DNA of 38,655 nt, from NCBI RefSeq assembly GCF_001908205.1, contig NZ_LGHL01000228.1, forward strand, positions 1 through 38,655, written 5' to 3'. The notes under the pieces were generated by a model. The model saw only the letters and a program-made list of their open reading frames with translations. It was not told where the DNA came from and searched no databases. This DNA is from Bradyrhizobium sp. NAS80.1 (GTDB lineage: Bacteria; Pseudomonadota; Alphaproteobacteria; Rhizobiales; Xanthobacteraceae). The translations under genes were made by a program, and so were the position numbers. Each line of letters opens with the position of its first letter. The first letter of the stretch is position 1. This document shows, piece by piece, positions 8,471-14,766 of this stretch.

Positions 8471-8504
8471 CGAGCGCGATCAGACTGAGGGGTGATCGCG
8501 CTCG
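8471..8504. terminator. 12-bp perfect inverted repeat after the acyltransferase gene
   Basis: CGAGCGCGATCA (8471-8482) and TGATCGCGCTCG (8493-8504) with a ten-base loop, 33 bp after the stop. No T-run follows, so it may be a transcript-end hairpin or processing site rather than a classical terminator. Confidence 0.5.
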
Positions 8505-8582
8505 ATCTCATCAGTACTTCTGCCAGCGCCGAACGTCTCGGTCGCCGCCTTTGCCGGCCAACCCATACTGATCGCCTCTGCT

Positions 8583-8918
8583 TTGGTCTCGGCAACCATG
8601 TTGGAGGATTCAAATCTCCCAGCCCTGATAATCGTCGACATTGGCGCGGTCGACGATGAAGTGCATGTCATGCGGTCGAGCCGCTATACCAAGAAGTGGT
8701 CCCGAGATGACGTGGCGATGCAGATCTTCAAGCACAGAGATAACCCGCGACTGGTCCTGGTGGACCCGCAGTCCGTGGTCTGCGAGCGCAACGAGTGTTA
8801 TCTGGTCAGGAACGGGCAAGCCAATTTCCGCGATACAGCCCACATTTCCAACGTCAATGCGCTTCAGTACCGGGGTTTGTTCGATGCTGCCTTCAAATCG
8901 GCTTTGGGAAAGCGATAG
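8583..8918 (+). pseudogene. 3' remnant of a second SGNH-type acyltransferase
   Basis: The 111-residue frame reads like the last part of an OafB-type SGNH domain: predicted helix, then LVLVDPQSVVCERNECYLVRNGQANFRDTAHISNVNALQ. The D-x2-H (DTAH) corresponds to the catalytic Asp/His block, and the C-x4-C pair precedes it as in many family members. No acyltransferase-3 membrane part, GxSH serine block or good ribosome site precedes it; the start at 8583 (TTG) or 8598 (ATG) is arbitrary. The piece differs from the C-terminus of the intact gene at 6270-8438, so it appears to come from a different acyltransferase, deleted or replaced at its 5' end. Alternative: a small free-standing protein, which I think less likely. 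Confidence 0.6.
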
Positions 8919-8939
8919 GACCATCAATCACACGCAACG

Positions 8940-9884
8940 CTACTTCATCCCCGCCACGATCATCACCACCACCGGCAACGTCACCGCAGCCAGCAGCGTG
9001 CCCAGCGCAACCGCCCCCGACACCGGGTTCACCAGTCGCTGGTACTGAACCGCAAAGATGTACGCGTTCGCGCCGGTCGGCATCGCCGCGAACAGCACGA
9101 CCACGGCGGCCGCAAGCGGCGGCAGGTTCAGCAGCTTTGCGAGCAGGAAGGCGGCCGCCGGCATCGCCAGCAGTTTTAGCGCGCTCATGACGATGATGCC
9201 GAGCTTCTCGCCCTTGACCTCGAAGCGGAACAGATTGATGCCGAGCGCGATCAGCGCCGCCGGCGATCCCGCCTGCGCGAGCAGTTCGATTGTCTTGTCG
9301 ACGACAGGATTGAGGCCGAGGCCGGTGAAGCGCCAGACGACGCCGAAGCCGATCGCCAGCATCAGCGGATTGCGCGCGAGATCTGCGAGCACGGGCCGGA
9401 TCACCGACAGAGGCGAGCCGGTCCGCTTGCGGCTGACAAGCTCCATCTGCAGGATGCCGCAGAGCCAGAGCAGCGGCGTGTTCACCGACAGGATCAGCGC
9501 CATTGGCCCCGCGGCCTCGTTGCCCAGCGCCGAGAGCGTGAGCGGAATGCCGAGCATCACGATGTTGCCGTAGACCGAGCCGATCGCGAACACGACGCCG
9601 TCCTCGTGGTCCTCGCGCCGCTCACGCAGCAGGGCCGACAGGATGAGCGCCGCGATCCAGGTGATGGCGAGCGCGCCGTAATAGGCGCCCCACATCCTGT
9701 AGGGGCTGACATCAGGGAATTCCGACACGACGATGGTGCGGAACAGCAAAGCGGGGATGGCGATGCTGAAGGCGAATTCGGAGATGCCCTTGTGCGCGGT
9801 CTCGGAGACGAAGCGAAACAGCACCGCCGCATAGCCGGCCGCAATCAGGGCAAAGACCGGAGCGACGATCAACACGGTGGCCAT
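8940..9884 (-). CDS. AEC family transporter (314 aa)
   Basis: Ten hydrophobic segments in a 5+5 arrangement with a central hydrophilic linker (residues about 150-165), typical of the auxin efflux carrier family in the BART superfamily. It starts MATVLIVAPVFALIAAGYAAV. Conserved family patterns include SEFAFSIAIPALLFRTI and VYGNIVMLGIPLTL in the first half and FAAMPTGANAYIFA in the second. Bacterial members export or import small carboxylates such as malate or malonate; the substrate cannot be told here. The frame is open to 10010, but ATG at 9884 is preceded by GGTGAGGG and begins exactly at the first membrane segment. It is convergent with the remnant at 8583-8918, with no co-directional neighbours. 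Confidence 0.88.
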   Translation of the reverse strand: MATVLIVAPVFALIAAGYAAVLFRFVSETAHKGISEFAFSIAIPALLFRTIVVSEFPDVSPYRMWGAYYGALAITWIAALILSALLRERREDHEDGVVFAIGSVYGNIVMLGIPLTLSALGNEAAGPMALILSVNTPLLWLCGILQMELVSRKRTGSPLSVIRPVLADLARNPLMLAIGFGVVWRFTGLGLNPVVDKTIELLAQAGSPAALIALGINLFRFEVKGEKLGIIVMSALKLLAMPAAAFLLAKLLNLPPLAAAVVVLFAAMPTGANAYIFAVQYQRLVNPVSGAVALGTLLAAVTLPVVVMIVAGMK

Positions 9885-10010
9885 GCGACCCTCACCTGAA
9901 GGGGATAGCTGACCACCCCACGCATCCCTAGTGGTCGCATCATGCCGCTGTGTTGCCCGACGTGTCAAAGGGGTTTCGTAAAATCCGCAAAGTGCCGGTT
10001 CAGCCCTCAT

Positions 10011-10046
10011 CGGCTACTTTGCATGGGGTTGTTTTCGCGTTTTTTG
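10011..10046. repeat. dispersed repeat, 'GCATGGGGTTGTTTTCG' type (copy 1)
   Basis: GGCTACT, one base, TGCATGGGGTTGTTTTCG, then a T-rich tail. The same sequence with few changes occurs at 22796-22830 in the same orientation. The rest of the gap 10047-10285 shows no gene I can support. Confidence 0.7.
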
Positions 10047-10285
10047 CCTGACGGTCAATGGAGGCTCGGGCCGGACCCGACCTCGCCAGTTCCGCCAAAG
10101 GGTTAGCCGTGCATTGCGGAGCCGTCCCCGGCAGGTGCCTCTGCGTCCTGTTGCCGCTGGTCTGGCTGCAGGGCTGACCGGCCTGTTGCCGAGAGCGCAC
10201 ATCTCCAGGGTTTCGTATTTCCGCGCGTTGCCAACCAACCGGCGTTCACCCACTATTCCCTCTGACTCGACATTTGGGAGGATCG

Positions 10286-10633
10286 ATGCCGACCTTTCGC
10301 TTGAGAACATCCTTTGCAAAATCCTCGGCTGCCGCAACCTTCGGGATTGCACTGGCCGTCCTGGTCCAGCCGGGTGCTGGCTTCGCCTACACGCCCGAGC
10401 AGCAGCAGGCCTGCTCGCCCGACGCGATGCGGCTGTGCGGCGAGTTCGTTCCGAACGTCGACGCCATCACCGCCTGCATGATCCAGAAGAAGGCGCAGCT
10501 CTCGCCGCAGTGCAAGGTTTTCTTCCGCCAGGGACCCGAGCCGGGTGAGGGCCGCGCTAAGCCGCACACCGCCAGGAAGAGCAGCAAGCCGGCGCCGAAG
10601 GCGAGCAAGAAGAAAAAGACCGAGCCGAGCTGA
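10286..10633 (+). CDS. small secreted Cys-containing protein (115 aa)
   Basis: Signal peptide MPTFRLRTSFAKSSAAATFGIALAVLVQPGAGFA, with cleavage expected after GFA. The mature part YTPEQQQACSPDAMRLCGEFVPNVDAITACMIQKKAQLSPQC has four cysteines in the pattern of the 'cysteine-rich repeat' single-unit proteins common in Bradyrhizobium. The C-terminal 40 residues are Lys/Ser/Pro-rich (SSKPAPKASKKKK), suggesting nucleic acid, polysaccharide or anionic-surface contact. The start at 10286 has GGGAGG seven bases upstream. The function is unknown. A terminator hairpin follows, so it is monocistronic. Confidence 0.8.
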   Translation: MPTFRLRTSFAKSSAAATFGIALAVLVQPGAGFAYTPEQQQACSPDAMRLCGEFVPNVDAITACMIQKKAQLSPQCKVFFRQGPEPGEGRAKPHTARKSSKPAPKASKKKKTEPS

Positions 10634-10669
10634 GCGCTTCGTCGCCCGTTCCAATCGTGAAACTCCGTC

Positions 10670-10692
10670 ATGCCCGGGTTCTCCCCGGGCAT
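10670..10692 (+). terminator. hairpin terminator after the Cys-containing protein gene
   Basis: ATGCCCGGG (10670-10678) and CCCGGGCAT (10684-10692), perfect 9-bp stem with five-base loop, followed by TCGCGTTT. The T-run is weak. Confidence 0.6.
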
Positions 10693-10990
10693 TCGCGTTT
10701 CCGGCGCCTCTCGTAGCCAGGCGCGTGCGAATGGACATGATCGCCGCCGCAATGTCCTCCGATCGCGGGAGGCGTGACGTCGTCTCGCAGCCCTTAAGTC
10801 AAAATGACTGACATCAGCTACGCGACAGCCACCGGACTCCTTTTGTTCGCACGACCTGCGCGCGTGCTTGCGGCGATTACAGCGCATCCGCTGGAAAAGG
10901 GTTTGCGCGGAGAGGTTGCGTTCCGGTTTTTCCCGCGTTGCTGCCTGGAAAACGAACGAATGCCCGTCTGAAAGGCGTTTCACTGCAGTT

Positions 10991-11051
10991 TGTGACTCGT
11001 CGCACGGAGCAGTGTGACTCAAAAGCCAACACGTCTTGTTATTTCGTGACT
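10991..11051 (+). promoter_or_regulatory. TGTGACTC direct repeats upstream of parA-like gene
   Basis: TGTGACTC occurs at 10991-10998 and again at 11013-11020, 22 bp apart (two helical turns). A weaker GTGACT follows at 11046-11051, 32 bp further (three turns). Same-face spacing suggests a protein binding array. The remainder of the gap 10693-11136 holds no gene I can see. Confidence 0.4.
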
Positions 11052-11083
11052 GCGACGCAACCGCCGGTAAATTTTTCTTTCCC

Positions 11084-11101
11084 GAATCAGCGCGCTGATT
11101 C
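11084..11101. promoter_or_regulatory. 18-bp perfect palindrome upstream of parA-like gene
   Basis: GAATCAGCGCGCTGATTC is fully self-complementary and ends 35 bp before the start codon. A dimeric regulator, possibly including autoregulation by the ATPase or a partner, is the simplest reading. Confidence 0.55.
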
Positions 11102-11136
11102 ATTTTCGGCGCCTGGGGTCAACTGGAGGCCAAGGT

Positions 11137-11814
11137 ATGAACGTTATTGTTTTTGCATCGCGTAAAGGCGGCTCGGGCAAGAGTACCCTGGCCGCACATC
11201 TCGCCGCGCAGATCAAGGCGAGCAAGCAGGTCATGCTCGTGGACGCGGATCCGCAAGGTTCGCTCACGCTGTGGCACAAGCTGCGTGGCACCAACGAGCC
11301 GCCGATCAAGGCTGCGGTGAACTCCGTCAGCGGCATCGTCTCCGCTGCCAAGCGCGATGGATATGAATGGGTGTTGATCGACACGCCGCCGAATCTGTCG
11401 GCCGTCGTCGACGACGCGATCAGGAACGCGACGATGGTGATCATTCCGGCGCGTCCCGGCGTGTTCGACGTCAACGCGGTGCAGGAAACGATCCAGATGT
11501 GCCGCGCGGCGCGCAAGCCCTACGCGGTCGTGCTCAACGGGGCGCCGGCCCGCCGCGACGAGTCCGAAAGCCCGATCGTCACCATCGCCCGCGAGGCGCT
11601 GGCAAAATTCCGGGCTCCGGTGTGGGGCGGCCAGATCACCAACCGTTCGGATCTCCTGATGGCGCTGAGCCACGGCGAGGGCGCGCGGGAATATCAGGCC
11701 GAGAGCCGTGCGGCTCAGGAAATTGCAAGGCTGTGGGCGGCGATCGAGCGTTCGGTTAAGGCTATTCGCGGCACGGCGTCGGCATCCGGCGCAATGCACA
11801 AGCAGGCAGCATAA
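11137..11814 (+). CDS. orphan ParA/MinD-family ATPase (225 aa)
   Basis: Deviant Walker A motif RKGGSGKST (residues 9-17) with the signature lysine of ParA/MinD proteins. Walker A' VDADPQGS follows at about 35, and Walker B-like VLIDTPP at about 80. These ATPases dimerise on ATP, bind DNA or membrane and position cargo such as plasmids, chromosomes, chemoreceptor clusters or carboxysomes. The protein is short and lacks the N-terminal HTH of plasmid ParA, as with Soj-like and cargo-positioning members. No parB gene is adjacent. ATG 11137 is preceded by CTGGAGG. A strong terminator ends the transcript, so it is monocistronic. The cargo is unknown. Confidence 0.9.
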   Translation: MNVIVFASRKGGSGKSTLAAHLAAQIKASKQVMLVDADPQGSLTLWHKLRGTNEPPIKAAVNSVSGIVSAAKRDGYEWVLIDTPPNLSAVVDDAIRNATMVIIPARPGVFDVNAVQETIQMCRAARKPYAVVLNGAPARRDESESPIVTIAREALAKFRAPVWGGQITNRSDLLMALSHGEGAREYQAESRAAQEIARLWAAIERSVKAIRGTASASGAMHKQAA

Positions 11815-11839
11815 TTTTCAACATTCATTCCCCGGACGA

Positions 11840-11865
11840 AAAACGCGCAGCAGTCTGCGCGTTTT
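11840..11865 (+). terminator. terminator of the parA-like gene
   Basis: Perfect 11-bp stem AAAACGCGCAG (11840-11850) and CTGCGCGTTTT (11855-11865), loop CAGT. Its A/T flanks would let it work in both directions. Confidence 0.9.
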
Positions 11866-11950
11866 GCGTTTCTGGGATGATGACGAGAGCACGCTCCGGA
11901 GTGCGACTCCGGAGAGATCGTGCAACAAAGAGCGCGATGACGATCGCGCC

Positions 11951-12097
11951 TTACGCCACCAGCAGCATGTAGAACACGATGACCGGCGACAGTGTCAGGA
12001 TCACCGACCAGATGCCGACGGACCAGAGAATGTCCGCGGTGGTAAAACCCTGCTCTCCGGCGTCGTAATGCGACACCGCTTCATTCCGACTATTCAC
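11951..12097 (-). CDS. 48-residue membrane protein
   Basis: The GTG start at 12097 has GGGGG nine bases upstream. The translation begins VNSRNEAVSHYDAGEQGFTT and continues ADILWSVGIWSVILTLSP, then VIVFYMLLVA with a TAA stop. A hydrophilic N-terminus of about 20 residues is followed by one long hydrophobic segment ending at the C-terminus. It would be a single-span or tail-anchored inner membrane protein. The family is not recognised. It is convergent with the parA-like gene, 86 bp from the end of its terminator. Confidence 0.6.
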   Translation of the reverse strand: MNSRNEAVSHYDAGEQGFTTADILWSVGIWSVILTLSPVIVFYMLLVA

Positions 12098-12326
12098 AAA
12101 CGCCCCCGCGATTTCTTCGCTTATGGACGTGAACGATAGGCGGGATGTTTTAATATTCCGGGCGGCAAGCCAGTGCGCATTTGAACACAGGTGCTACCCA
12201 CGGATTAACCATCCGCGCCAGCCGACCAGCCAGACGCGAAAGCCGTGGATGCGCCATGCCGCGGCAGCGAAGGTTCTTCGCACGCCGTTAACCACGGGCA
12301 CGCCGTTTCACTCCTTCTCCTCCGCC

Positions 12327-12450
12327 GTCATTCCGGGGCGCGACGAAGTCGCGAGCCCGGAATCCATCGTTCGGCGGAGTTGGTGGATGAATGGATTCTC
12401 AGATGCGCAATTGCGCATCATAGCTCGCGCTGCGCGCGCCCCGGAATGAC
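12327..12450. repeat. dispersed palindromic repeat, type A (copy 2)
   Basis: GTCATTCCGGGGCGCG at 12327-12342 mirrors CGCGCCCCGGAATGAC at 12435-12450. The core GATGCGCAATTGCGCATC (12402-12419) is shared with copies at 4667 and 31617. The flanking gap 12098-12326 shows nothing else I can support. Confidence 0.85.
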
Positions 12451-12483
12451 GACAAGTACTCCTTCTGCAAGCGGGGACAGGCG

Positions 12484-13392
12484 CTATGCTGCCACCGGCA
12501 TCCTTCGCTCGATCTCGCGATCGAGCGTGGCGGCGAGTTCGCTGCTGACTTCCACCATCGGCAGGCGCACTTCGGGGCTGTCGATGAGGCCACTTCGCCA
12601 CAGCCAGTACTTCGCAGGCGCAGGGCTCGGCTCGGCGAACAACAGGCGCGTCAGCTCGGCGACCTCGTGCCAGCGTGCCAGCGCCGCATCGTGGTTGCCG
12701 CGCTTCAGCTCGGTGTGAACAGCGGCAAAGGTCGCGGTCTCGACATGGGCCGACAGCACGATGCCGCCGTCGGCGCCGTCGGTGAGCGCCTCGAAGTAGT
12801 TCGCATCCTCGCCGGTGAGCACGCGAAATCCCCTGGGGCGGTCGCGCAGCAGCGCGATCGATTGCTCGCGGTTCGCGCCGCAATCCTTGAGCCCGACGAT
12901 GTTGGGGTGCTCGGCAAGGCGCAGCAGCGTCTGGTTGGTGATGTTGACCGAGGTGCGATAGGGGATGTTGTAGAGCATGAGCGGCCAGGCGGCGTGATCG
13001 GCGAGCGCCTCGAAATGCGCCAGGAGTCCGCGCTGCGACGGCCGCACATAATAGGGGCTTGCGATCAGATAGCCGTCGATCGGCCAGTCCGCGGTCTCGT
13101 CGAGGCGATCCTTCAGCCGCGAGGTGTCAGCACCTGACAGTCCGAGGCAGATCGGTAGCTTGCGGTGGCCGGCCGCCATCTCGTCGCGCACGACAGCGAC
13201 GAGGCGCTCGAGCTCAGCCTCGCGCAGCGTCATGCCTTCACCGGAAGTCGCCCCGAGTATGAAGCCGTCGACGGCTTGTGCGCTGTAATGCCGCGTCAGC
13301 CGCCGCAGCGACGTCTCATCGAGACGGCCGTCGCGAAACGGCGTCACCAGCGGCAGCCACAGCCCGTGCAAATGATCTTGTAGATCGGTCAT
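12484..13392 (-). CDS. DapA/N-acetylneuraminate lyase family aldolase (302 aa)
   Basis: (beta/alpha)8-barrel lyase family that forms a Schiff base with pyruvate or another 2-oxo acid. GATSGEG (residues 48-54) replaces the usual GTTGE loop. YNIPYRT holds Tyr141 (proton relay) and Arg146, and IVGLKD carries the Schiff-base Lys169. The conserved Arg after the YNxP motif is typical of dihydrodipicolinate synthase itself, but the altered loop and the lack of other lysine genes leave the substrate open. ATG at 13392 is preceded by AAGGAGAAGGAA. The 5' leader is unusual: a promoter-like TTGACA at 13601-13596, a long-range stem and an intrinsic terminator lie between 13601 and 13436, so transcription attenuation is possible. 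Confidence 0.83.
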   Translation of the reverse strand: MTDLQDHLHGLWLPLVTPFRDGRLDETSLRRLTRHYSAQAVDGFILGATSGEGMTLREAELERLVAVVRDEMAAGHRKLPICLGLSGADTSRLKDRLDETADWPIDGYLIASPYYVRPSQRGLLAHFEALADHAAWPLMLYNIPYRTSVNITNQTLLRLAEHPNIVGLKDCGANREQSIALLRDRPRGFRVLTGEDANYFEALTDGADGGIVLSAHVETATFAAVHTELKRGNHDAALARWHEVAELTRLLFAEPSPAPAKYWLWRSGLIDSPEVRLPMVEVSSELAATLDREIERRMPVAA

Positions 13393-13432
13393 GTTCCTTC
13401 TCCTTCTCTGGAAGACCTGAGACGGAGGGCAC

Positions 13433-13495
13433 ATGAAAAAACCCCGTCCAGGCGGCGGGGTTTTCGGGATTTGCTGCGATGACGAAGTCGATTAG
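13433..13495 (+). other. 20-codon open frame with strong ribosome site, antisense to the dapA-like leader
   Basis: ATG at 13433 is preceded by GGAGGG (13424-13429). It encodes MKKPRPGGGVFGICCDDEVD and stops at TAG 13493-13495. A plus-strand terminator follows at 13513-13536. No promoter is evident. It could be a tiny leader-type ORF or chance. Confidence 0.25.
13436..13464 (-). terminator. intrinsic terminator just upstream of the dapA-like gene
   Basis: AAAACCCCG (13438-13446) and CGGGGTTTT (13456-13464), 9-bp stem, nine-base loop. On the minus strand it is followed by six T (13441-13436). It sits 44 bp before the dapA-like start codon and after a promoter-like sequence, the layout of an attenuator. 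It could also end a separate small RNA. Confidence 0.75.
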
Positions 13496-13601
13496 CGCGC
13501 GCAAAAATCCGAGGTCCCCGGATGGGGGCCTTTTTTCGAGATGATTGCGCACGACTTCGTGATCATTCGTAAATGATGCGGGGTATGCCCGGAACTGTCA
13601 A
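13482..13601 (-). promoter_or_regulatory. candidate structured 5' leader (with promoter) of the dapA-like gene
   Basis: Read on the minus strand: -35 TTGACA (13601-13596), 17-bp spacer, -10 CATCAT (13578-13573), expected start near 13566. The RNA contains a perfect 9-bp long-range pairing ACGAAGTCG (13560-13552) with CGACTTCGT (13490-13482), extended inside by TGCGCAA with TTGCGCG. It then enters the terminator at 13464-13436. A 24-codon frame (MITKSC...CAR) lies inside but has no clear ribosome site. The ligand or trigger is unknown. Confidence 0.45.
13513..13536 (+). terminator. plus-strand terminator-like hairpin
   Basis: GGTCCCC (13513-13519) and GGGGGCC (13524-13530), loop GGAT, followed by six T. 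The U.G pair at 13515/13528 is valid on the plus strand but would be an A.C mismatch on the minus strand, so it is best read as a plus-strand terminator. Confidence 0.55.
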
Positions 13602-13632
13602 TACACGCGGAAGGCGAAAGCCAATTTGCATG

Positions 13633-13664
13633 AAAAAAAAGCCGGGCCCAAGAGAGCCCGGCTT
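13633..13664 (-). terminator. terminator of the candidate small RNA
   Basis: AAGCCGGGC (13639-13647) and GCCCGGCTT (13656-13664), perfect 9-bp stem. On the minus strand it is followed by a run of eight T (13640-13633, partly inside the stem). Confidence 0.85.
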
Positions 13665-13770
13665 GAGGTATTGGCCACGTGAGGCCGACACAATCACCTT
13701 CCAAGAGGGATTACTGAACTTCCGCGCCACTGGAGGAGGGGGACAAATGCGCAACGCGAACGTTCAGCGT
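13633..13770 (-). ncRNA. candidate small RNA with exposed CCUCCUCC loop (about 138 nt)
   Basis: Minus strand: promoter TTGCTG (13806-13801), 18 bp, CATAAT (13782-13777). The RNA opens with a 17-bp hairpin (arms 13767-13751 and 13730-13714, one mismatch) whose 20-nt loop contains CCCCCUCCUCC (13742-13732), an anti-Shine-Dalgarno sequence. Four of the stem pairs are G.U and form only in the minus-strand transcript. A small GGCC...GGCC hairpin follows, then an intrinsic terminator. The layout resembles the CCUCCUCCC 'cuckoo' RNAs of alpha-proteobacteria. No open frame of note is present on this strand. Confidence 0.65.
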
Positions 13771-13776
13771 GGAAAC

Positions 13777-13806
13777 ATTATGGGCTCGCCTCACGCCATG
13801 CAGCAA
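13777..13806 (-). promoter_or_regulatory. candidate sigma-70 promoter of the small RNA
   Basis: On the minus strand TTGCTG (13806-13801), 18-bp spacer, CATAAT (13782-13777). It lies directly after the lysR stop codon at 13838, so the small RNA would be transcribed independently of lysR. Confidence 0.55.
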
Positions 13807-13837
13807 CCGTCCAGGTCGCATGTCAGTCATGCGGAAA

Positions 13838-14761
13838 TCAGGACGGCCAGCGCTGCGCCTTGCTCACCACGAAGTCGCGGAACACCTGCACGCGCGCGAC
13901 CGTCTTCAACTCCTCGGGATAGACGAAATACGTGTCGAGTTGGATCGAATCCGATTCACCGAAGAGCTGCACAAGCTTGCTCTGCTCCTCGACGAGATAG
14001 TCGGGCAGCGCCGCGATGCCGAGGCCCTGCTGACAGGCACGCACGAGGCCGAGGATGTTGTTGACCTTGAAATAGGCTTCGCGCGGACCCGAGCCGTTGC
14101 GACCGGCTTCGATCAGCCAGTTGCGGTTCTGCAAGTGCGGCGCGAAGTTGCCGTCGGAGAGCGTGATGATGCGGTGCGAGTCGAGTTCTTCCAGCGTGCG
14201 CGGCGTGCCGAAGCGCTTGATGTATTCGGGCGAGCAATAGGCGTGGAAGCCCATCGCGAACAGCTTGCGCTGGATGAGGTCCGGCTGCGTCGGCTTGCGG
14301 GTGCGGATCGCAACGTCCGCCTCGCGCATCGACAGGTCGAGCTCCTCGTCGGTGACGATCAGCGAGATACGAATCTCGGGATAGAGCGCGGTGAATTCGC
14401 CGAGCCGGGGGATCAGCCAGTTGATGCCGACGCCGGGCGTGGTGGTGATCTTGAGATCGCCGCTCGGCCGCTCGCGGCTGTCGGTCAGTTTCGCGCGCGC
14501 CGCCTGGAGCTGCATGAACACGTCATGCGCGGTGCGGAACAGCAGGTCGCCCTGCTCGGTGAGGATCAGGCCGCGGGCGTGGCGGTGGAACAGCGAGACC
14601 GAGAGCTCCTGCTCCAGCGCGGAGACCTGGCGTGACACCGCCGATTGCGACAGGCCGAGCTGCTCTCCCGCATGCGTGAAGCTTCCCGCTTCCGCCGCCG
14701 CGTGAAACACCTTCAGCTTGTCCCAATCCATGTCCGTAAATCCGTCGCGTGTTCGAGGCAT
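13838..14761 (-). CDS. LysR family transcriptional regulator (GcvA-like, 307 aa)
   Basis: N-terminal winged helix-turn-helix: MDWDKLKVFHAAAEAGSFTHAGEQLGLSQSAVSRQVSALEQELSVSLF, followed by RHARGLILTEQGDLL. The effector domain shows PGVGINWLIPRLGEFTALYPEI and ADVAIRTRKPTQPDLIQRKL, typical of the GcvA-like branch. The start at 14761 has GGAA eight bases upstream and lies 5 bp after the trxB stop codon, so it is likely co-transcribed with trxB. An alternative ATG at 14731 begins exactly at the HTH. The target genes are unknown. Coupling to trxB suggests redox or oxidative stress conditions, by inference only. Confidence 0.9.
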   Translation of the reverse strand: MPRTRDGFTDMDWDKLKVFHAAAEAGSFTHAGEQLGLSQSAVSRQVSALEQELSVSLFHRHARGLILTEQGDLLFRTAHDVFMQLQAARAKLTDSRERPSGDLKITTTPGVGINWLIPRLGEFTALYPEIRISLIVTDEELDLSMREADVAIRTRKPTQPDLIQRKLFAMGFHAYCSPEYIKRFGTPRTLEELDSHRIITLSDGNFAPHLQNRNWLIEAGRNGSGPREAYFKVNNILGLVRACQQGLGIAALPDYLVEEQSKLVQLFGESDSIQLDTYFVYPEELKTVARVQVFRDFVVSKAQRWPS

Positions 14762-14766
14762 GATCT

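Noticed and set aside
5657..8918. Complete integrative element at tRNA-His
   Set aside because: No integrase gene and no second copy of the tRNA 3' end was found; only compositional hints remain.
13747..14064. Plus-strand ORF with a very strong GGAGGAGGGGG ribosome-like site
   Set aside because: The purine run is the complement of the C-rich loop of the candidate small RNA, and the frame continues antisense to lysR with a shadow-like, Arg/Pro/Cys-rich composition.
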